NCBI GenBank assembly: GCA_025996865.1
Contig: BNTV01000005.1
Coordinates: forward strand, 1-64,000
DNA length: 64,000 nt
Direction: 5' to 3'
Origin: Bacteroidia bacterium
GTDB taxonomy: Bacteria; Bacteroidota; Bacteroidia; Bacteroidales; Azobacteroidaceae
Positions within the stretch are counted from its first letter, which is position 1, and every line of letters begins with the position of its first letter. The notes beneath the pieces are model-generated. The model searched no databases and was not told the DNA's origin. It saw only the letters and a list, made by a program, of their open reading frames with translations. Positions 15,979 through 26,572 of this stretch are shown piece after piece. The position numbers and the translations under genes were made by a program.

Positions 15979-18900
15979 TTGACAGCTATCGAATCACAAT
16001 CTTTTCTCCGTCTTGTTGCTAAGGACTTGATAATCAGGTTTGGAAACCGTTTGGCCGATATTACGGTGGTTTTCCCAAGCCGGAGAGCGCGTTTATTTTT
16101 CAATAATTACTTATACCGGGAAGTCGGCAGTCCGCTTTGGGCGCCTCAATACACTACGATTGAAGAACTTTTCGAAAACCATTCCGCTTACCGGAATGCC
16201 GATCCCATTCAATTAACAGGCGATTTATACCAATCTTATATTGAGGTTTATAACGCCAAATCCGAAATCCCATCGACAGAAACGCTTGATGAGTTTTTCT
16301 TTTTCGGAGAAATTCTTTTGAACGATTTCGACGACATTGATAAAAATCTGGTAAATGCTCGCGCCTTATTTACGAATCTCAAAGACTTAGACCGGATGAA
16401 AGACGATTTCAGCCATTTGTCGGAAGCCCAATTGGAAAGCATCAGCCGGCATTTCGGAAAGATTTTTAAGGATGACAGCCCTTTGAAAACCGCTTTCTGG
16501 TCAATTTGGAATATTTTGGGAGATGTTTATCAAACTTTCAGAGAAAAGTTGAAAGAACGGGGAGTCGCTTATCAAGGCTTGTTAATGCGGGATGTCATTG
16601 AAAATAAGACGATTGAATTTTCCGGAGAACAATATGTTTTTGTAGGATTCAACGTTTTGAACAAATGCGAAGAAAGTTTATTCAAATGGTTGAAAAACAA
16701 AGCTTTATTTTATTGGGATTACGACATATACTATCTGAATCATGAAGCCGGCAGGTATATTGCCGAAAATATCCGCAAATTCGGCTCCGCTTTGGATGAT
16801 GCTCCTGTCATTGCGAGGGCAAAACCCGAAGTAATTCATCCTGAATTTAGCGCTTTCCTGAACAAAGAAAAAGAAATCACTTTTCTGGCGTCCTCTTCCG
16901 AGAGCGGACAATCAGGCGTTATTCCTTCCTGGATTGATTCGTTGAACCATTCGCCGGATTATGCGACTCCCGATTCAGCCATTGTGCTTTGCAACGAAGA
17001 TATTTTACCGGTCGTTATGCACACAATTTCTCCGGAAAAGGTTGAAAATGTGAATATTACCATGGGTTTCCCGATTGCCCGGACGCCGATTGCAGACTTC
17101 CTGCAAATTTTGGCGGAGTTGCAGACCAAAGGAATTGTAAATCCCAATGCTTTTCATTATAAATATGTTTTGCAAACACTTCGCCACCCTTACACTCAAA
17201 TTATTTTTCCGGAAGCAAAAGAAATAGAAAAAAACATTCAGCAGAACAATATATTTTTCCCTGACAATCAATTTCTTAACAACAATTTGTTTTTTACGCA
17301 TACACGTGACGCAACCGATTTGGGAAAATATCTTTTGAACATTGTCGAAAGTTTGGGAAAAGCCTATAAAGCCGAAGCTTCTTTTCAGGACATTTACGAC
17401 GGTTTGTACCAGGAATCCATTTTCAGGGCGTATCAGGTTTTGAATCGTTTGTATGGCTTGCTATCGTCCGGTGAATGGACGCTTGAAAAATCGACTTTCC
17501 TGCGTTTGTTGAGGAGATTGTTATCCGCCACACAAGTCCCTTTTCACGGGGAACCGGTGAAAGGATTGCAAATTATGGGCGTACTCGAAACCCGGACGCT
17601 TGATTTCAAAAACTTATTGATATTGAGCGCTAATGAGGGATTTATGCCGGGAAGCAGCAATGAAAACACGTTTATTCCGCAGTTCCTCCGCTCGCATTTA
17701 GGATTAAGCACCATCGAACATCAGGATTCGATTTATGCCTATTATTTTTACCGTTTGTTGCAGCGAGCCGAAAAAATCACTTTGGTTTACAGTACGGATA
17801 AAACGCAAACCGGCAAAGCCGAAATGAGCCGTTTCCTGCTGCAAATGCTTGTCGATCCCCGCTTGAATATCCGGAGATATACCTTGCAATCGACAGTGAA
17901 ACCGATGGAAGTTCAGCCGGTTATCATTCCGAAAACGGACGAAATAATCCGCTTGATCAAAGAAAAATACGATTTCAATACGAATCCCGAAGCCAAGCCG
18001 CTAACCCCATCTAATCTGAATACTTTTATTGATTGTTCCCTTCGTTTTTATTTACAAAAAATAAAAGGTTACGAAACGCCCGACGAATTATCCGATGAGC
18101 TGGATTCTTCGGTTTTCGGAACGATATTCCACCGCGCCGCTGAATTTTTATACCGGGAAATATCCGGTACACAGGATAAAACGCCTGTATCACCTTTTGT
18201 GGTGGAAAAGGAACGCTTAGACATTTATTTGCAACCCGGTTTGGATTATAAGATCCGAAAATTGGTATCAAAAGCTTTTGAAGAAGTCTATTTCAAAGGG
18301 AAACCGGTTGACGAATCCCGGTACAACGGCGAACAACTGATTAATTTCCGGGTAATTTGCAAAATGCTCGAACGTTTGATTGCGTTTGACCGGCGAAGGA
18401 CGCCTTTCACGATTTTCGGCCTGGAATGGAAAAATTACGATTTTATCGAATTACCGGATGAATCCGTCAGACTCAAAATCGGCGGAATCATCGACCGTTT
18501 GGAAGAGCAAAACGGAAAACTCCTGATTATGGACTATAAAACAGGCAGTTCGGGCAAAACTTACAAAACGTTGGAAGACTTGATTACGGAAAAAGACAAA
18601 CGGGCTTCTCACATTTTTCAGACTTTTGTTTACGCTTCGGTTTTAATCCGGAAAAAAGCATTTGAACTTCCCGTCGTTCCGGCTTTGCTGTATATGCAGG
18701 ACGCGGGCAGGGAAAATTTTTCTCCGGTGGTTGAGCATGAAAAAGAACCGATTGAAGATTTCAGGAATTTGAATGAAGCATTTGAAACACTGTATATTCA
18801 AAAAATAAGTGATCTGTTTAATCGGGATATCCCTTTCAGACAGACCACTTTTGAAAGTAATTGCGTTTACTGTGAATTCAGAGAATTGTGTAATCGCTAA
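15979..18900 (+). CDS. AddB-like PD-(D/E)XK nuclease
   Basis: A 973-residue protein related to AddB/RecB-type nucleases of double-strand break repair. The N-terminal part (VVFPSRRARLFFNNYL) resembles the degenerate helicase half of AddB. The C-terminal nuclease carries MDYKTG with D852 and K854. Four cysteines placed as in AddB and Cas4 iron-sulfur nucleases are present: C686, then C962, C965 and C971 at the very end. The start is a TTG: no ATG lies near, the conserved N terminus begins there, and the promoter is just upstream. An AddA/UvrD helicase partner normally works with such a protein, but none is encoded in this window. Confidence 0.8.
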   Translation: MTAIESQSFLRLVAKDLIIRFGNRLADITVVFPSRRARLFFNNYLYREVGSPLWAPQYTTIEELFENHSAYRNADPIQLTGDLYQSYIEVYNAKSEIPSTETLDEFFFFGEILLNDFDDIDKNLVNARALFTNLKDLDRMKDDFSHLSEAQLESISRHFGKIFKDDSPLKTAFWSIWNILGDVYQTFREKLKERGVAYQGLLMRDVIENKTIEFSGEQYVFVGFNVLNKCEESLFKWLKNKALFYWDYDIYYLNHEAGRYIAENIRKFGSALDDAPVIARAKPEVIHPEFSAFLNKEKEITFLASSSESGQSGVIPSWIDSLNHSPDYATPDSAIVLCNEDILPVVMHTISPEKVENVNITMGFPIARTPIADFLQILAELQTKGIVNPNAFHYKYVLQTLRHPYTQIIFPEAKEIEKNIQQNNIFFPDNQFLNNNLFFTHTRDATDLGKYLLNIVESLGKAYKAEASFQDIYDGLYQESIFRAYQVLNRLYGLLSSGEWTLEKSTFLRLLRRLLSATQVPFHGEPVKGLQIMGVLETRTLDFKNLLILSANEGFMPGSSNENTFIPQFLRSHLGLSTIEHQDSIYAYYFYRLLQRAEKITLVYSTDKTQTGKAEMSRFLLQMLVDPRLNIRRYTLQSTVKPMEVQPVIIPKTDEIIRLIKEKYDFNTNPEAKPLTPSNLNTFIDCSLRFYLQKIKGYETPDELSDELDSSVFGTIFHRAAEFLYREISGTQDKTPVSPFVVEKERLDIYLQPGLDYKIRKLVSKAFEEVYFKGKPVDESRYNGEQLINFRVICKMLERLIAFDRRRTPFTIFGLEWKNYDFIELPDESVRLKIGGIIDRLEEQNGKLLIMDYKTGSSGKTYKTLEDLITEKDKRASHIFQTFVYASVLIRKKAFELPVVPALLYMQDAGRENFSPVVEHEKEPIEDFRNLNEAFETLYIQKISDLFNRDIPFRQTTFESNCVYCEFRELCNR

Positions 18901-18909
18901 GAAACCCTA

Positions 18910-19197
18910 TCATTTCTTTTTTCCGCAGGATTTTGTTTCCGTAGCGGCAGTTTCTTTATTAGCAGAAGATTTTGCTTTTCCTTCTTCTTTACAACAATCT
19001 TTTTCCTTTTTATCGGCTTTATCGGCGCAACAAGCCTTGTCCTTTTTTTCAGCGCAACAAGCTTTTGCTTCTCCTGATTTCTTTTCAGCTTGTTCGGTTT
19101 TCGCCTTAGCGCCTTCTTTTTTATTAGCTTGAGCGGAGGTCGATAATGATACCGTCAACGCTGCCACCATAAACAATGCGATACAAATTTTCTTCAT
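18910..19197 (-). CDS. Small exported Cys/Lys-rich protein
   Basis: A 95-residue protein with a clear signal peptide (cleavage after STSAQA). The mature part is nearly half lysine, glutamate and alanine, and holds three CC pairs (47-48, 56-57, 68-69) set in repeated KACCAEKKDK-like units, plus C91. It has no recognisable fold. The regularly spaced vicinal cysteines in a charged, low-complexity chain suggest metal binding or a redox buffer in the periplasm; this is inference. The gene converges with the nuclease gene, with nine bases between stops. A TAACTTTG element at 19234-19241 (minus strand) gives a leader of about 30 bases. Confidence 0.65.
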   Translation of the reverse strand: MKKICIALFMVAALTVSLSTSAQANKKEGAKAKTEQAEKKSGEAKACCAEKKDKACCADKADKKEKDCCKEEGKAKSSANKETAATETKSCGKKK

Positions 19198-19323
19198 AAA
19201 CGAACTGTATTTAAATAATTAAAAATAACGGTGCAAAGTTATAGGTATTTTTTCGATTTATCCTACATAAATATGCTAAATAACCCAAAAACTTCTAAAC
19301 AATATCCCTTTTTATGTTAAGAA

Positions 19324-21222
19324 TTACAAAGATTCCATATTAAACGGATTGAGAATGTTCTTCCCTTCCGATTTAAACAAATATTCCAAGCGGCTTTTGT
19401 AATGCGTTTCAATTTTCGAACGAACCATTTTCAAAGAAGAATTCAACAGTTGATTCTGTTCCGTAAACGGCTCCGGAAGAACAGCAATCGCAGCCGGTAA
19501 CCAACGATCAGGGTATTCTCCCGCGTAAATACCTCCGGTTTTGTATTGATTGATAACGTCTTGTATCTTCAGTAAAGCCAATTCCTTCGCTTCCGGCGAA
19601 TTCCAATCCAAATGGGGTTGGGTTTCCTTGACATATCTTTTCAACTGTTCTTTATCGGGAACGATAAAAGCCACTGTGTAAGAATCTTGATTATTATGGA
19701 GCATCATTTGTTCAATGAATTTGTTTTTGTCGCAAATACCTTCCTCAATCCCTTCGGGACTATATTTTTCACCGTCGCTGCCAATCAAAAGACTTTTGAA
19801 ACGGCCTAATACATAAAGGAATCCATCTTTGTCCATGTAACCCATGTCGCCGGTGTGCAACCATCCGTCGATGATTGTTTTTTGAGTCGCTTCCGGATTT
19901 TTCCAATAACCCAGCATCACATTTTCTCCTTTTATTACGATTTCTCCTTTTTCTCCAACGGGTAATTCATTACCATCCGAATCAAGGATCTTGAGTTCAA
20001 GATTAGCAACCAAGGCGCCCGACGAACCTAATTTGTGCTTTTTCGGCGAATTGGAAGAAATGACGGGAGTCGCTTCCGAAAGCCCGTAACCTTGAAACAT
20101 CGGAATGCCGATGGCATAAAAGAAACGTTGCAATTCAATGTCCAAAAGCGCACCGCCGCCAACGAAAAACTTCATTTTTCCGCCCATGGCCAGCCGGACT
20201 TTGGAAAAAATCAGTTTATCATAAATGGCTAATAAAAATTTATTCAATAACTGACTTGCACCACCTTTGTTGTAACCTTCTTTGTTATAAGCGTATGCCG
20301 TTTTAAGCGCATGATTGAAAAGTTTTTCCATCATTTTTCCCTTCTTGCGGACGTTGCTTTCGATGTTTTTCCGGAAATTTTTTGCCAAAGCAGGTACACT
20401 CAGGATAATCGCCGGTTTAAACTCATTGATATTCAATGGAATATTTTTAAGCGATTCGATGGGCGTCTTGCCGGTTTGCACGGTAGCCACATTGGCGCCA
20501 TAAGCCATAAAAGAATAAAAACCTGCCACGTGTCCGAAACAATGGTCTAATGGAATGATAATCAAGTTACTATCCTGGGGAGTAATCGTGATAAGCGACA
20601 TCACTTGTTCGACATTGGCCGTATAGTTACGGTGCGAAAGCATAATGCCTTTGGGATCGGCTGTCGTTCCGGAAGTATAACTGATATTCGCCATGTCGTT
20701 GTCTTGAATCGAACGGCTTCGCTCAATCAAATCATCCCTGTTGGTTTCCAGAAATTTATCGCCTGCGGAGAGAACATCACCCAAAAAGATTTCGTTGTAC
20801 GCATACTTCTCCTGCGGATCAAGAATTATAATTTTTCTTATAAAAAGAAGGGAAGAAATAATCGCCCGGATTTTTTTTAATTGATTTCCGGATACGATAA
20901 TGTACTTGGTTTCCGAATGTTTTAACCTGAAAATCAAATCATTACTCTCTTCCAATTTTACAGATAACGGGACATTAACCGCACCTGCATAAAAAATACC
21001 CAATTCGCTGATAATCCATTCGTTCCGACCTTCCGACAACAAAGCGATTTTATCTCCTTGCTTTATTCTCATCTGCATTAATCCAGCAGCCAGACGGTAA
21101 ACCTGTTCTTTCGTTTGATTGTAGGTAATAGGTTCAAAATCAGTAGTTTTCTTTTCCCATAAAAAAGTACTGTCTCCGAATTTCTCAACGCTCTTTTCAA
21201 ATAAATTAATAATCGTATTCAT
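19324..21222 (-). CDS. Long-chain acyl-CoA synthetase (AMP-forming)
   Basis: A 632-residue adenylate-forming enzyme activating fatty acids to acyl-CoA by way of acyl-AMP. The ATP-binding loop SYTSGTTADPKG is at about 181-192. The GYGLSEATP motif follows in the middle, then WLHTGDMGYMDKDGFLYV, and the hinge GRFKSLLIGSDGEKYSPE leads to the C-terminal lid. A long tail after the lid fits bacterial FadD15/LC-FACS-like members. The frame is open to a TTG six bases upstream; the ATG at 21222 is preferred. The gene stands alone between the small Cys-rich gene and the SusC gene, which is transcribed away from it. Confidence 0.9.
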   Translation of the reverse strand: MNTIINLFEKSVEKFGDSTFLWEKKTTDFEPITYNQTKEQVYRLAAGLMQMRIKQGDKIALLSEGRNEWIISELGIFYAGAVNVPLSVKLEESNDLIFRLKHSETKYIIVSGNQLKKIRAIISSLLFIRKIIILDPQEKYAYNEIFLGDVLSAGDKFLETNRDDLIERSRSIQDNDMANISYTSGTTADPKGIMLSHRNYTANVEQVMSLITITPQDSNLIIIPLDHCFGHVAGFYSFMAYGANVATVQTGKTPIESLKNIPLNINEFKPAIILSVPALAKNFRKNIESNVRKKGKMMEKLFNHALKTAYAYNKEGYNKGGASQLLNKFLLAIYDKLIFSKVRLAMGGKMKFFVGGGALLDIELQRFFYAIGIPMFQGYGLSEATPVISSNSPKKHKLGSSGALVANLELKILDSDGNELPVGEKGEIVIKGENVMLGYWKNPEATQKTIIDGWLHTGDMGYMDKDGFLYVLGRFKSLLIGSDGEKYSPEGIEEGICDKNKFIEQMMLHNNQDSYTVAFIVPDKEQLKRYVKETQPHLDWNSPEAKELALLKIQDVINQYKTGGIYAGEYPDRWLPAAIAVLPEPFTEQNQLLNSSLKMVRSKIETHYKSRLEYLFKSEGKNILNPFNMESL

Positions 21223-21429
21223 GTGCAACTTATTTAGGTTTATAAATCATAGCAAATAGAGGACAAATAGGGGACAAATATACAAAAATAAATTACAAGT
21301 TACACCAACAACAATCTTTGTAACATTTTTAGCGGTATGTTTATTTCCAAAAGCATACCTTTGCCTATCATATTTGGATTGAGAGATACATATTATACAT
21401 AATTTATGAATTAAACTGTTTTTATTATT

Positions 21430-24400
21430 ATGGAAAACTTTTTTAACAAACTCTCGAAACCGGTTCGGTTTCTATTATTGTTTCTTATTATTCCTTTTAG
21501 CTTGTTTGCACAGGATATTTCTGTGTCGGGTACGGTAGTGGATAATAATGGTGAAGCCTTAATTGGCGTAAGTGTTGTACAAAAAGGTACAACGAAAGGA
21601 ATTTCAACGGATGTTGACGGGAGATACACGCTTACGGTTTCCCGCGACGCCGTTTTGGATTTTTCGTATATGGGATATGTTACACAATCGATTCCCGTAC
21701 AAGGACGGAACCGGATTGATGTAATATTATCGGAAGATACCAAAGCGCTGCAAGAAGTAGTGGTTATCGGTTATGGTACGCAACGGCGGGAGGCGGTGAC
21801 AGGTTCGGTGGCTTCCATGAACGGAGACAATATCCGTGCTGTTGCATCCACCAACGTTGCACAAGCCTTACAAGGTCGTATTGCCGGTGTGGAAATGTCG
21901 CAAACATCTTCTAAACCGGGCGCTGAAATGCAAATTCGTATTCGTGGTACACGTTCGCTGAATGCAGAAAATGATCCGTTGATCGTTTTGGACGGTATTC
22001 CTTTCAGTGGAAACCTCAGTGACATCAACCCGAATGAGATCAAGAGTATGGATATCCTAAAGGATGCTTCTGCAACCGCTATTTACGGTTCACGTGGCGC
22101 AAATGGAGTGCTCTTGATAACCACTAATAGAGGACAAAGCGGTCAAAAAGCGAGAATATCGTACAATGGTTATTTCGGTACAAGAGAGATTTTCTCCAAA
22201 TTTGACATGATGGATGGTCCGAAATATGCTGAGATGCGTAAATATGCTAATTTGCCGGCGTATGTAAATAATACAGCCGATGAAGATGCCGTAAATACGG
22301 ATTGGCAAGATTTATTTTTCAAATCAGGTAGCGTACAAAGCCATGATGTAGGTGTTTCTGGTGGTACCGAACATGGTTCGTATAATTTCGGCATTGGTTA
22401 TTATAAAGACCAAGGTGTAGTGCCTTTGGAAGGCTACAATCGTATTTCTTTGCGTGGTAGTTTGGATCAGGAAGTAGGTATCTTTAAACTTGGATTCACT
22501 ACTAACACGAACTACAACGTGATCGAAAATATCAGCTCCGGAGGCATCTATCAAGTATTGCAGATGTCGCCGCTTCTCAATCCGTATAATGCAGACGGTA
22601 CTTGGAAAAGAACGGTAGATATGCCGGCAGATAAAGGCGCATGGGTCTATACAAGAGATGTGATAGAAACAAATAGAGATAATATGCTCAGCCAAACCAG
22701 AGGATTAGGTACTTATAATAACGTCTATGGCGAGGTGAAAATACCTTACGTAGAAGGTTTGAAATATCGTATCAATGTAGGTTTGAACTTACGTATGACA
22801 ACGGGCGGTTCCTATACAGGACAAGGAATCAATAACGCCTCTGCGACCAACCCTTCCTCTGCCTCTGTCAGCAACTCAATAAATACCAACTGGGCGGTAG
22901 AAAACCTGTTGACCTACGACCGCACGTTTGCTGATGTACATCAAATCAATGCTGTAGCAATGTATTCCGCCGAGGAAACCCAGTACAACCGGTCGCGGAT
23001 GACTGCAAGAGGTGTACCTGCTAATTTCCAATGGTATAATTTAGGACGGACGGATGGCGAAAGAGCTATTAATCCTGATGATCAACAATATAGAAAGACC
23101 GGATTGGAATCTTATATGGCTCGTATCATGTATTCGTATGATAGCCGCTATATGATTTCGGCTACCGTCCGCAATGATAAATCTTCCAGATTGGCGCCCG
23201 GACATCAAGGTCATACTTATCCTGCCATCTCCGCGGGATGGAATCTCAAAAGAGAAAGCTTTATGAATAATGTCAATTGGATCGACAACCTGAAATTAAG
23301 GGTAGGTTATGGCGAAACCTCCAATCAGGCAATTGCACCCTACCAGACACGGGGAAGTTTGGCTACCCGACCTTATAACTTCGGTGATGCAACTTCCGGT
23401 TTTATAACAGGTACTTATGTAAGTACATCTCCAAATGACCGATTGGGTTGGGAATATTCTACTACTTGGAACTATGGTGTGGACTTCTCTCTATTCAACA
23501 ATCGTTTATCCGGTACGGCAGAGTATTATATAACTGACACCAAAGATGTTTTGTTGCCGATAAGCTTACCCGTTACTTCAGGCGTAAGCAGCTATATGGC
23601 AAATGCCGGAAATACTCAAAACAAAGGTTTTGAACTTTCACTAAATGGAATTATCTTAAAAAATGTCAATGGTTGGACATGGGAAGCTGGTGTCAATTTC
23701 TATACGAACAAAAACAAAATTGTTTCCCTTGCATCAGGAGAACTTCAAAACATAGATAATGCATGGTTTGTCGGCAGCCCCATCAATGTAATCTATGCCC
23801 CCAAATATGCCGGACTTTGGCAAGAAGGCGATCCCTACATGAACATTTTGGAGCCGCAAGCACACCCGGGAGATATTAAGATAGAATATCTCGGTGAATA
23901 CAATGCCGATGGTACACCCAAAAGAGCATTGGATGGTGGAGGTGCAGACCGCCAAGTGATAAAAGTAGATCCGAGCTTTCAAGGTGGATTCAATACACGT
24001 GTAGGATACAAAGGATTTGATTTTACCGTGATCGGCGCTTTCAAGAGTGGCGGTCAGCTCATCAGTTCTCTCTATGCTGCCAACGGTTACCTCAATATGT
24101 TGACCGGACGTCGCGGTCAGGTAAATGTGGATTATTGGACTCCTGAAAATACCGGCGCAAGATACCCGAAACCCGGTGGTTTGTTGAGCGGTGATAATCC
24201 TAAATATGGTAATACGCTTGCCTTATTCGATGCTTCCTATTTGAAAATACGCACGATCACTTTGGGTTATACCTTCAATCAATCGGCAGTTAAGAATTTG
24301 GGTATTCAAAATTTGAGACTGTATGCAAGTGTACTGAATCCGTTTGTATTGTTCTCCCCCTACACAAAACAATCAGGTATGGATCCGGAAACGAACTCCT

Positions 24401-24525
24401 ATGGTTCCGGAGATAATGCAAATTCGGCGGTAACCACAGGTTTGGTTACCGAACGTATTTTGACTATCGGTACCAACACTCCGTCCACACGCAGTTACTT
24501 GGTCGGTATTAATTTAACATTTTAA
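21430..24525 (+). CDS. SusC/RagA-type TonB-linked outer membrane transporter
   Basis: A 1031-residue SusC-family transporter that imports oligosaccharides or peptides with its SusD partner. A signal peptide ends at SLFAQ. A carboxypeptidase-regulatory-like domain follows (ISVSGTVVDNNGEALIGVSV, about 27-105), then the TonB box region VVVIGYGTQ, the plug with IRIRGTRSL and DGIPF, and the 22-strand barrel ending SYLVGINLTF. Length and domain order are normal. A TACCTTTG element at 21356-21363 gives a leader of about 60 bases. The SusD gene follows after 19 bases. No glycoside hydrolase, regulator or sigma factor is coupled to the pair. Confidence 0.95.
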   Translation: MENFFNKLSKPVRFLLLFLIIPFSLFAQDISVSGTVVDNNGEALIGVSVVQKGTTKGISTDVDGRYTLTVSRDAVLDFSYMGYVTQSIPVQGRNRIDVILSEDTKALQEVVVIGYGTQRREAVTGSVASMNGDNIRAVASTNVAQALQGRIAGVEMSQTSSKPGAEMQIRIRGTRSLNAENDPLIVLDGIPFSGNLSDINPNEIKSMDILKDASATAIYGSRGANGVLLITTNRGQSGQKARISYNGYFGTREIFSKFDMMDGPKYAEMRKYANLPAYVNNTADEDAVNTDWQDLFFKSGSVQSHDVGVSGGTEHGSYNFGIGYYKDQGVVPLEGYNRISLRGSLDQEVGIFKLGFTTNTNYNVIENISSGGIYQVLQMSPLLNPYNADGTWKRTVDMPADKGAWVYTRDVIETNRDNMLSQTRGLGTYNNVYGEVKIPYVEGLKYRINVGLNLRMTTGGSYTGQGINNASATNPSSASVSNSINTNWAVENLLTYDRTFADVHQINAVAMYSAEETQYNRSRMTARGVPANFQWYNLGRTDGERAINPDDQQYRKTGLESYMARIMYSYDSRYMISATVRNDKSSRLAPGHQGHTYPAISAGWNLKRESFMNNVNWIDNLKLRVGYGETSNQAIAPYQTRGSLATRPYNFGDATSGFITGTYVSTSPNDRLGWEYSTTWNYGVDFSLFNNRLSGTAEYYITDTKDVLLPISLPVTSGVSSYMANAGNTQNKGFELSLNGIILKNVNGWTWEAGVNFYTNKNKIVSLASGELQNIDNAWFVGSPINVIYAPKYAGLWQEGDPYMNILEPQAHPGDIKIEYLGEYNADGTPKRALDGGGADRQVIKVDPSFQGGFNTRVGYKGFDFTVIGAFKSGGQLISSLYAANGYLNMLTGRRGQVNVDYWTPENTGARYPKPGGLLSGDNPKYGNTLALFDASYLKIRTITLGYTFNQSAVKNLGIQNLRLYASVLNPFVLFSPYTKQSGMDPETNSYGSGDNANSAVTTGLVTERILTIGTNTPSTRSYLVGINLTF

Positions 24526-24544
24526 TAAATCTAATATATCAATA

Positions 24545-26533
24545 ATGATGAAAAAGATAAATATAAAAGTAATGATGGGAGCATTGATGTTATTGCTCCT
24601 GTCGATGGCATGCTCCGATATTTTGAAAGAAGAGCCGAAAGCTACTTACGACCCCGGATTTTTTACCACCAAGGAAGGCGTTGAGAGTGGATTGACTTCT
24701 ATGTATGCGCACTTGCGCTACATTTTTGGTCAAGGTTATTACTACAACATTACCCTGACCGGTACCGACGAATATACTTGGGCAGCCAGCGCCGATGCAA
24801 ACTTTAAGGATGCCGATATGACCAGCGGTGGAACGATGACACCGGCTTCTTCTCGTGCGGATGTGCTTTGGAATGCAGCATTCCCTAATATCAACACCGC
24901 AAGTGGAGTAATAGAAAATGCAGAAGCCGTAGGATTGGCTCCGTCATTGATAGCAGAAGCCCGTTTCTTCCGTGCATTTGACTATTTCTATCTGGTACAA
25001 ACGTTTGGCGGTGTACCTCTGGATTTGGGAGCAGGTAACTTAAAATTCAACACATCTACTGTAAGAACATCCAAGCGCAACACGGTGCCTGAAGTTTATA
25101 CGACAGGTATATTTCCCGATTTGAAACAAGCGGTAACAGACCTTCCCGACAATCCTCGCCTGATAGGTACTGCCACAAAAACAGCAGCTCGTCTTTATTT
25201 GGCTAAGGCTTATCTGACTTACGGATGGTGGTTGCAAAATCCAAATAGTGTTCCTACTTATCCCGAAGCTCCACGTACCGATCCTGATGGACATGATGCT
25301 GCCTGGTATTTCCAACAAGCTTACGATGTAGCTACCGAAGCGATTGCGAATCCCGGACCTTTCAAATTGCAGGAAACTTATTACCAAGTGCACTTGGCAT
25401 CAAACGACCGCAATAGCGAAATCTTGCTGTTTGCCGATCATACCAATGCAAGCGCACAATATAACGGCGGAATAGATTTTGGTTATGCAAACGGAGAAGC
25501 GCCGGATAACTTTGCCTGTTGGATGGTAACGCCTCAGATGGAGAATTTAAGAAGTAACACAAAAAATGATGGAACCGGAACCCAAGTAAGTTCTGTTCCC
25601 CGTGAAGCTGCTCAATGGGGAGGTCGTCCATGGACACGTATGGCTCCTCCTATCGGTGTCTTTACGAATACGTTTGCCGACAAGACCAACGATTCTCGTT
25701 ACGATGGTACTTTTACAAGCGTTTACCATGCCAATTGGCAAAAAAATAATAGCGCATCTGTTTTGTATAATGCTAACGGCTTGCCTGTATATCCGGGTAA
25801 AAATACCGGTATTCAAGGTGTAAATTACGGTCTTGGCGATGCTATACTCACATTCTTGCCGGATGAATCAGCAGGTAGTATTACTTATCCTTCCGAATTA
25901 GGAAATAGTAACATTGGCGCCGGTGAATTACCGGGAAGAGCCGACTGGGTAATTTCTCCGCAAGGTATTAACAGACAGTTTTATCCGGGACTTTGGAAGA
26001 TTGGAACCTATCGTACCGATAACGGCAACGGGTTAGGAACACCGAATGGCAGTACTTGTCGTCCGTTCGACATCGCTAAATTTTCTGAAATCTACTTGGT
26101 AGCTGCCGAAGCCGCTGTAAAGGGAGCAACCGCCAAAGCAGGTCAAAGTGCCGGAGATTTGGTCAATGTGCTTCGTGCAAGAGCCGGAAAATGGAGTTTT
26201 AGCAATGCTGAAAATGCAACTAAAGTAGAAGACCATAGCGCTGAAATGGTGGCTGCCACTCCCGCTACAATAGACATCAATTATATCTTGGCTGAACGTT
26301 CACGCGAGTTTTTCGGCGAAGGTTATCGTTGGTTCGATTTAGTACGCACACAAAAATGGGAAGAAATTGCCGGTACTTATCAAATTGCTGATGCCGGAAC
26401 TCATACGCCCAAAACATTTACCCGCACCATCAACAAAACAGTTCATTATCTGCGTCCTGTTCCACAAGGACAAATGGATAGATTGGATATGCCCGAGGCA
26501 GAAAAGAAAGCCTATCAAAATCCAGGCTATTAA
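24545..26533 (+). CDS. SusD/RagB-type surface lipoprotein
   Basis: A 662-residue lipoprotein of the SusD/RagB family, the lid and ligand-binding partner of the SusC transporter just upstream. The lipobox LLSMAC lies at about residues 19-24. The N-terminal TPR-like part contains the family pattern EGVESGLTSMYAHLR and AEARFFRAFDYF, and the C-terminal RagB domain ends with ILAERSREFFGEGYRWFDLVR. The mid-part is longer than in classical SusD (about 550), as is common for members with peptide or uncharacterised ligands. A strong hairpin 40 bases after the stop ends the unit. Confidence 0.95.
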   Translation: MMKKINIKVMMGALMLLLLSMACSDILKEEPKATYDPGFFTTKEGVESGLTSMYAHLRYIFGQGYYYNITLTGTDEYTWAASADANFKDADMTSGGTMTPASSRADVLWNAAFPNINTASGVIENAEAVGLAPSLIAEARFFRAFDYFYLVQTFGGVPLDLGAGNLKFNTSTVRTSKRNTVPEVYTTGIFPDLKQAVTDLPDNPRLIGTATKTAARLYLAKAYLTYGWWLQNPNSVPTYPEAPRTDPDGHDAAWYFQQAYDVATEAIANPGPFKLQETYYQVHLASNDRNSEILLFADHTNASAQYNGGIDFGYANGEAPDNFACWMVTPQMENLRSNTKNDGTGTQVSSVPREAAQWGGRPWTRMAPPIGVFTNTFADKTNDSRYDGTFTSVYHANWQKNNSASVLYNANGLPVYPGKNTGIQGVNYGLGDAILTFLPDESAGSITYPSELGNSNIGAGELPGRADWVISPQGINRQFYPGLWKIGTYRTDNGNGLGTPNGSTCRPFDIAKFSEIYLVAAEAAVKGATAKAGQSAGDLVNVLRARAGKWSFSNAENATKVEDHSAEMVAATPATIDINYILAERSREFFGEGYRWFDLVRTQKWEEIAGTYQIADAGTHTPKTFTRTINKTVHYLRPVPQGQMDRLDMPEAEKKAYQNPGY

Positions 26534-26572
26534 TTGAATTAATAATTAATTGAATCTATTATTATTTCTATT

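Noticed and set aside
21430..26533. SusC/SusD as a complete polysaccharide utilisation locus
   Set aside because: No carbohydrate-active enzyme, hybrid two-component system or ECF pair is coupled. The glycosidases at 56790-64000 are 30 kb away, so they cannot be linked from this window.
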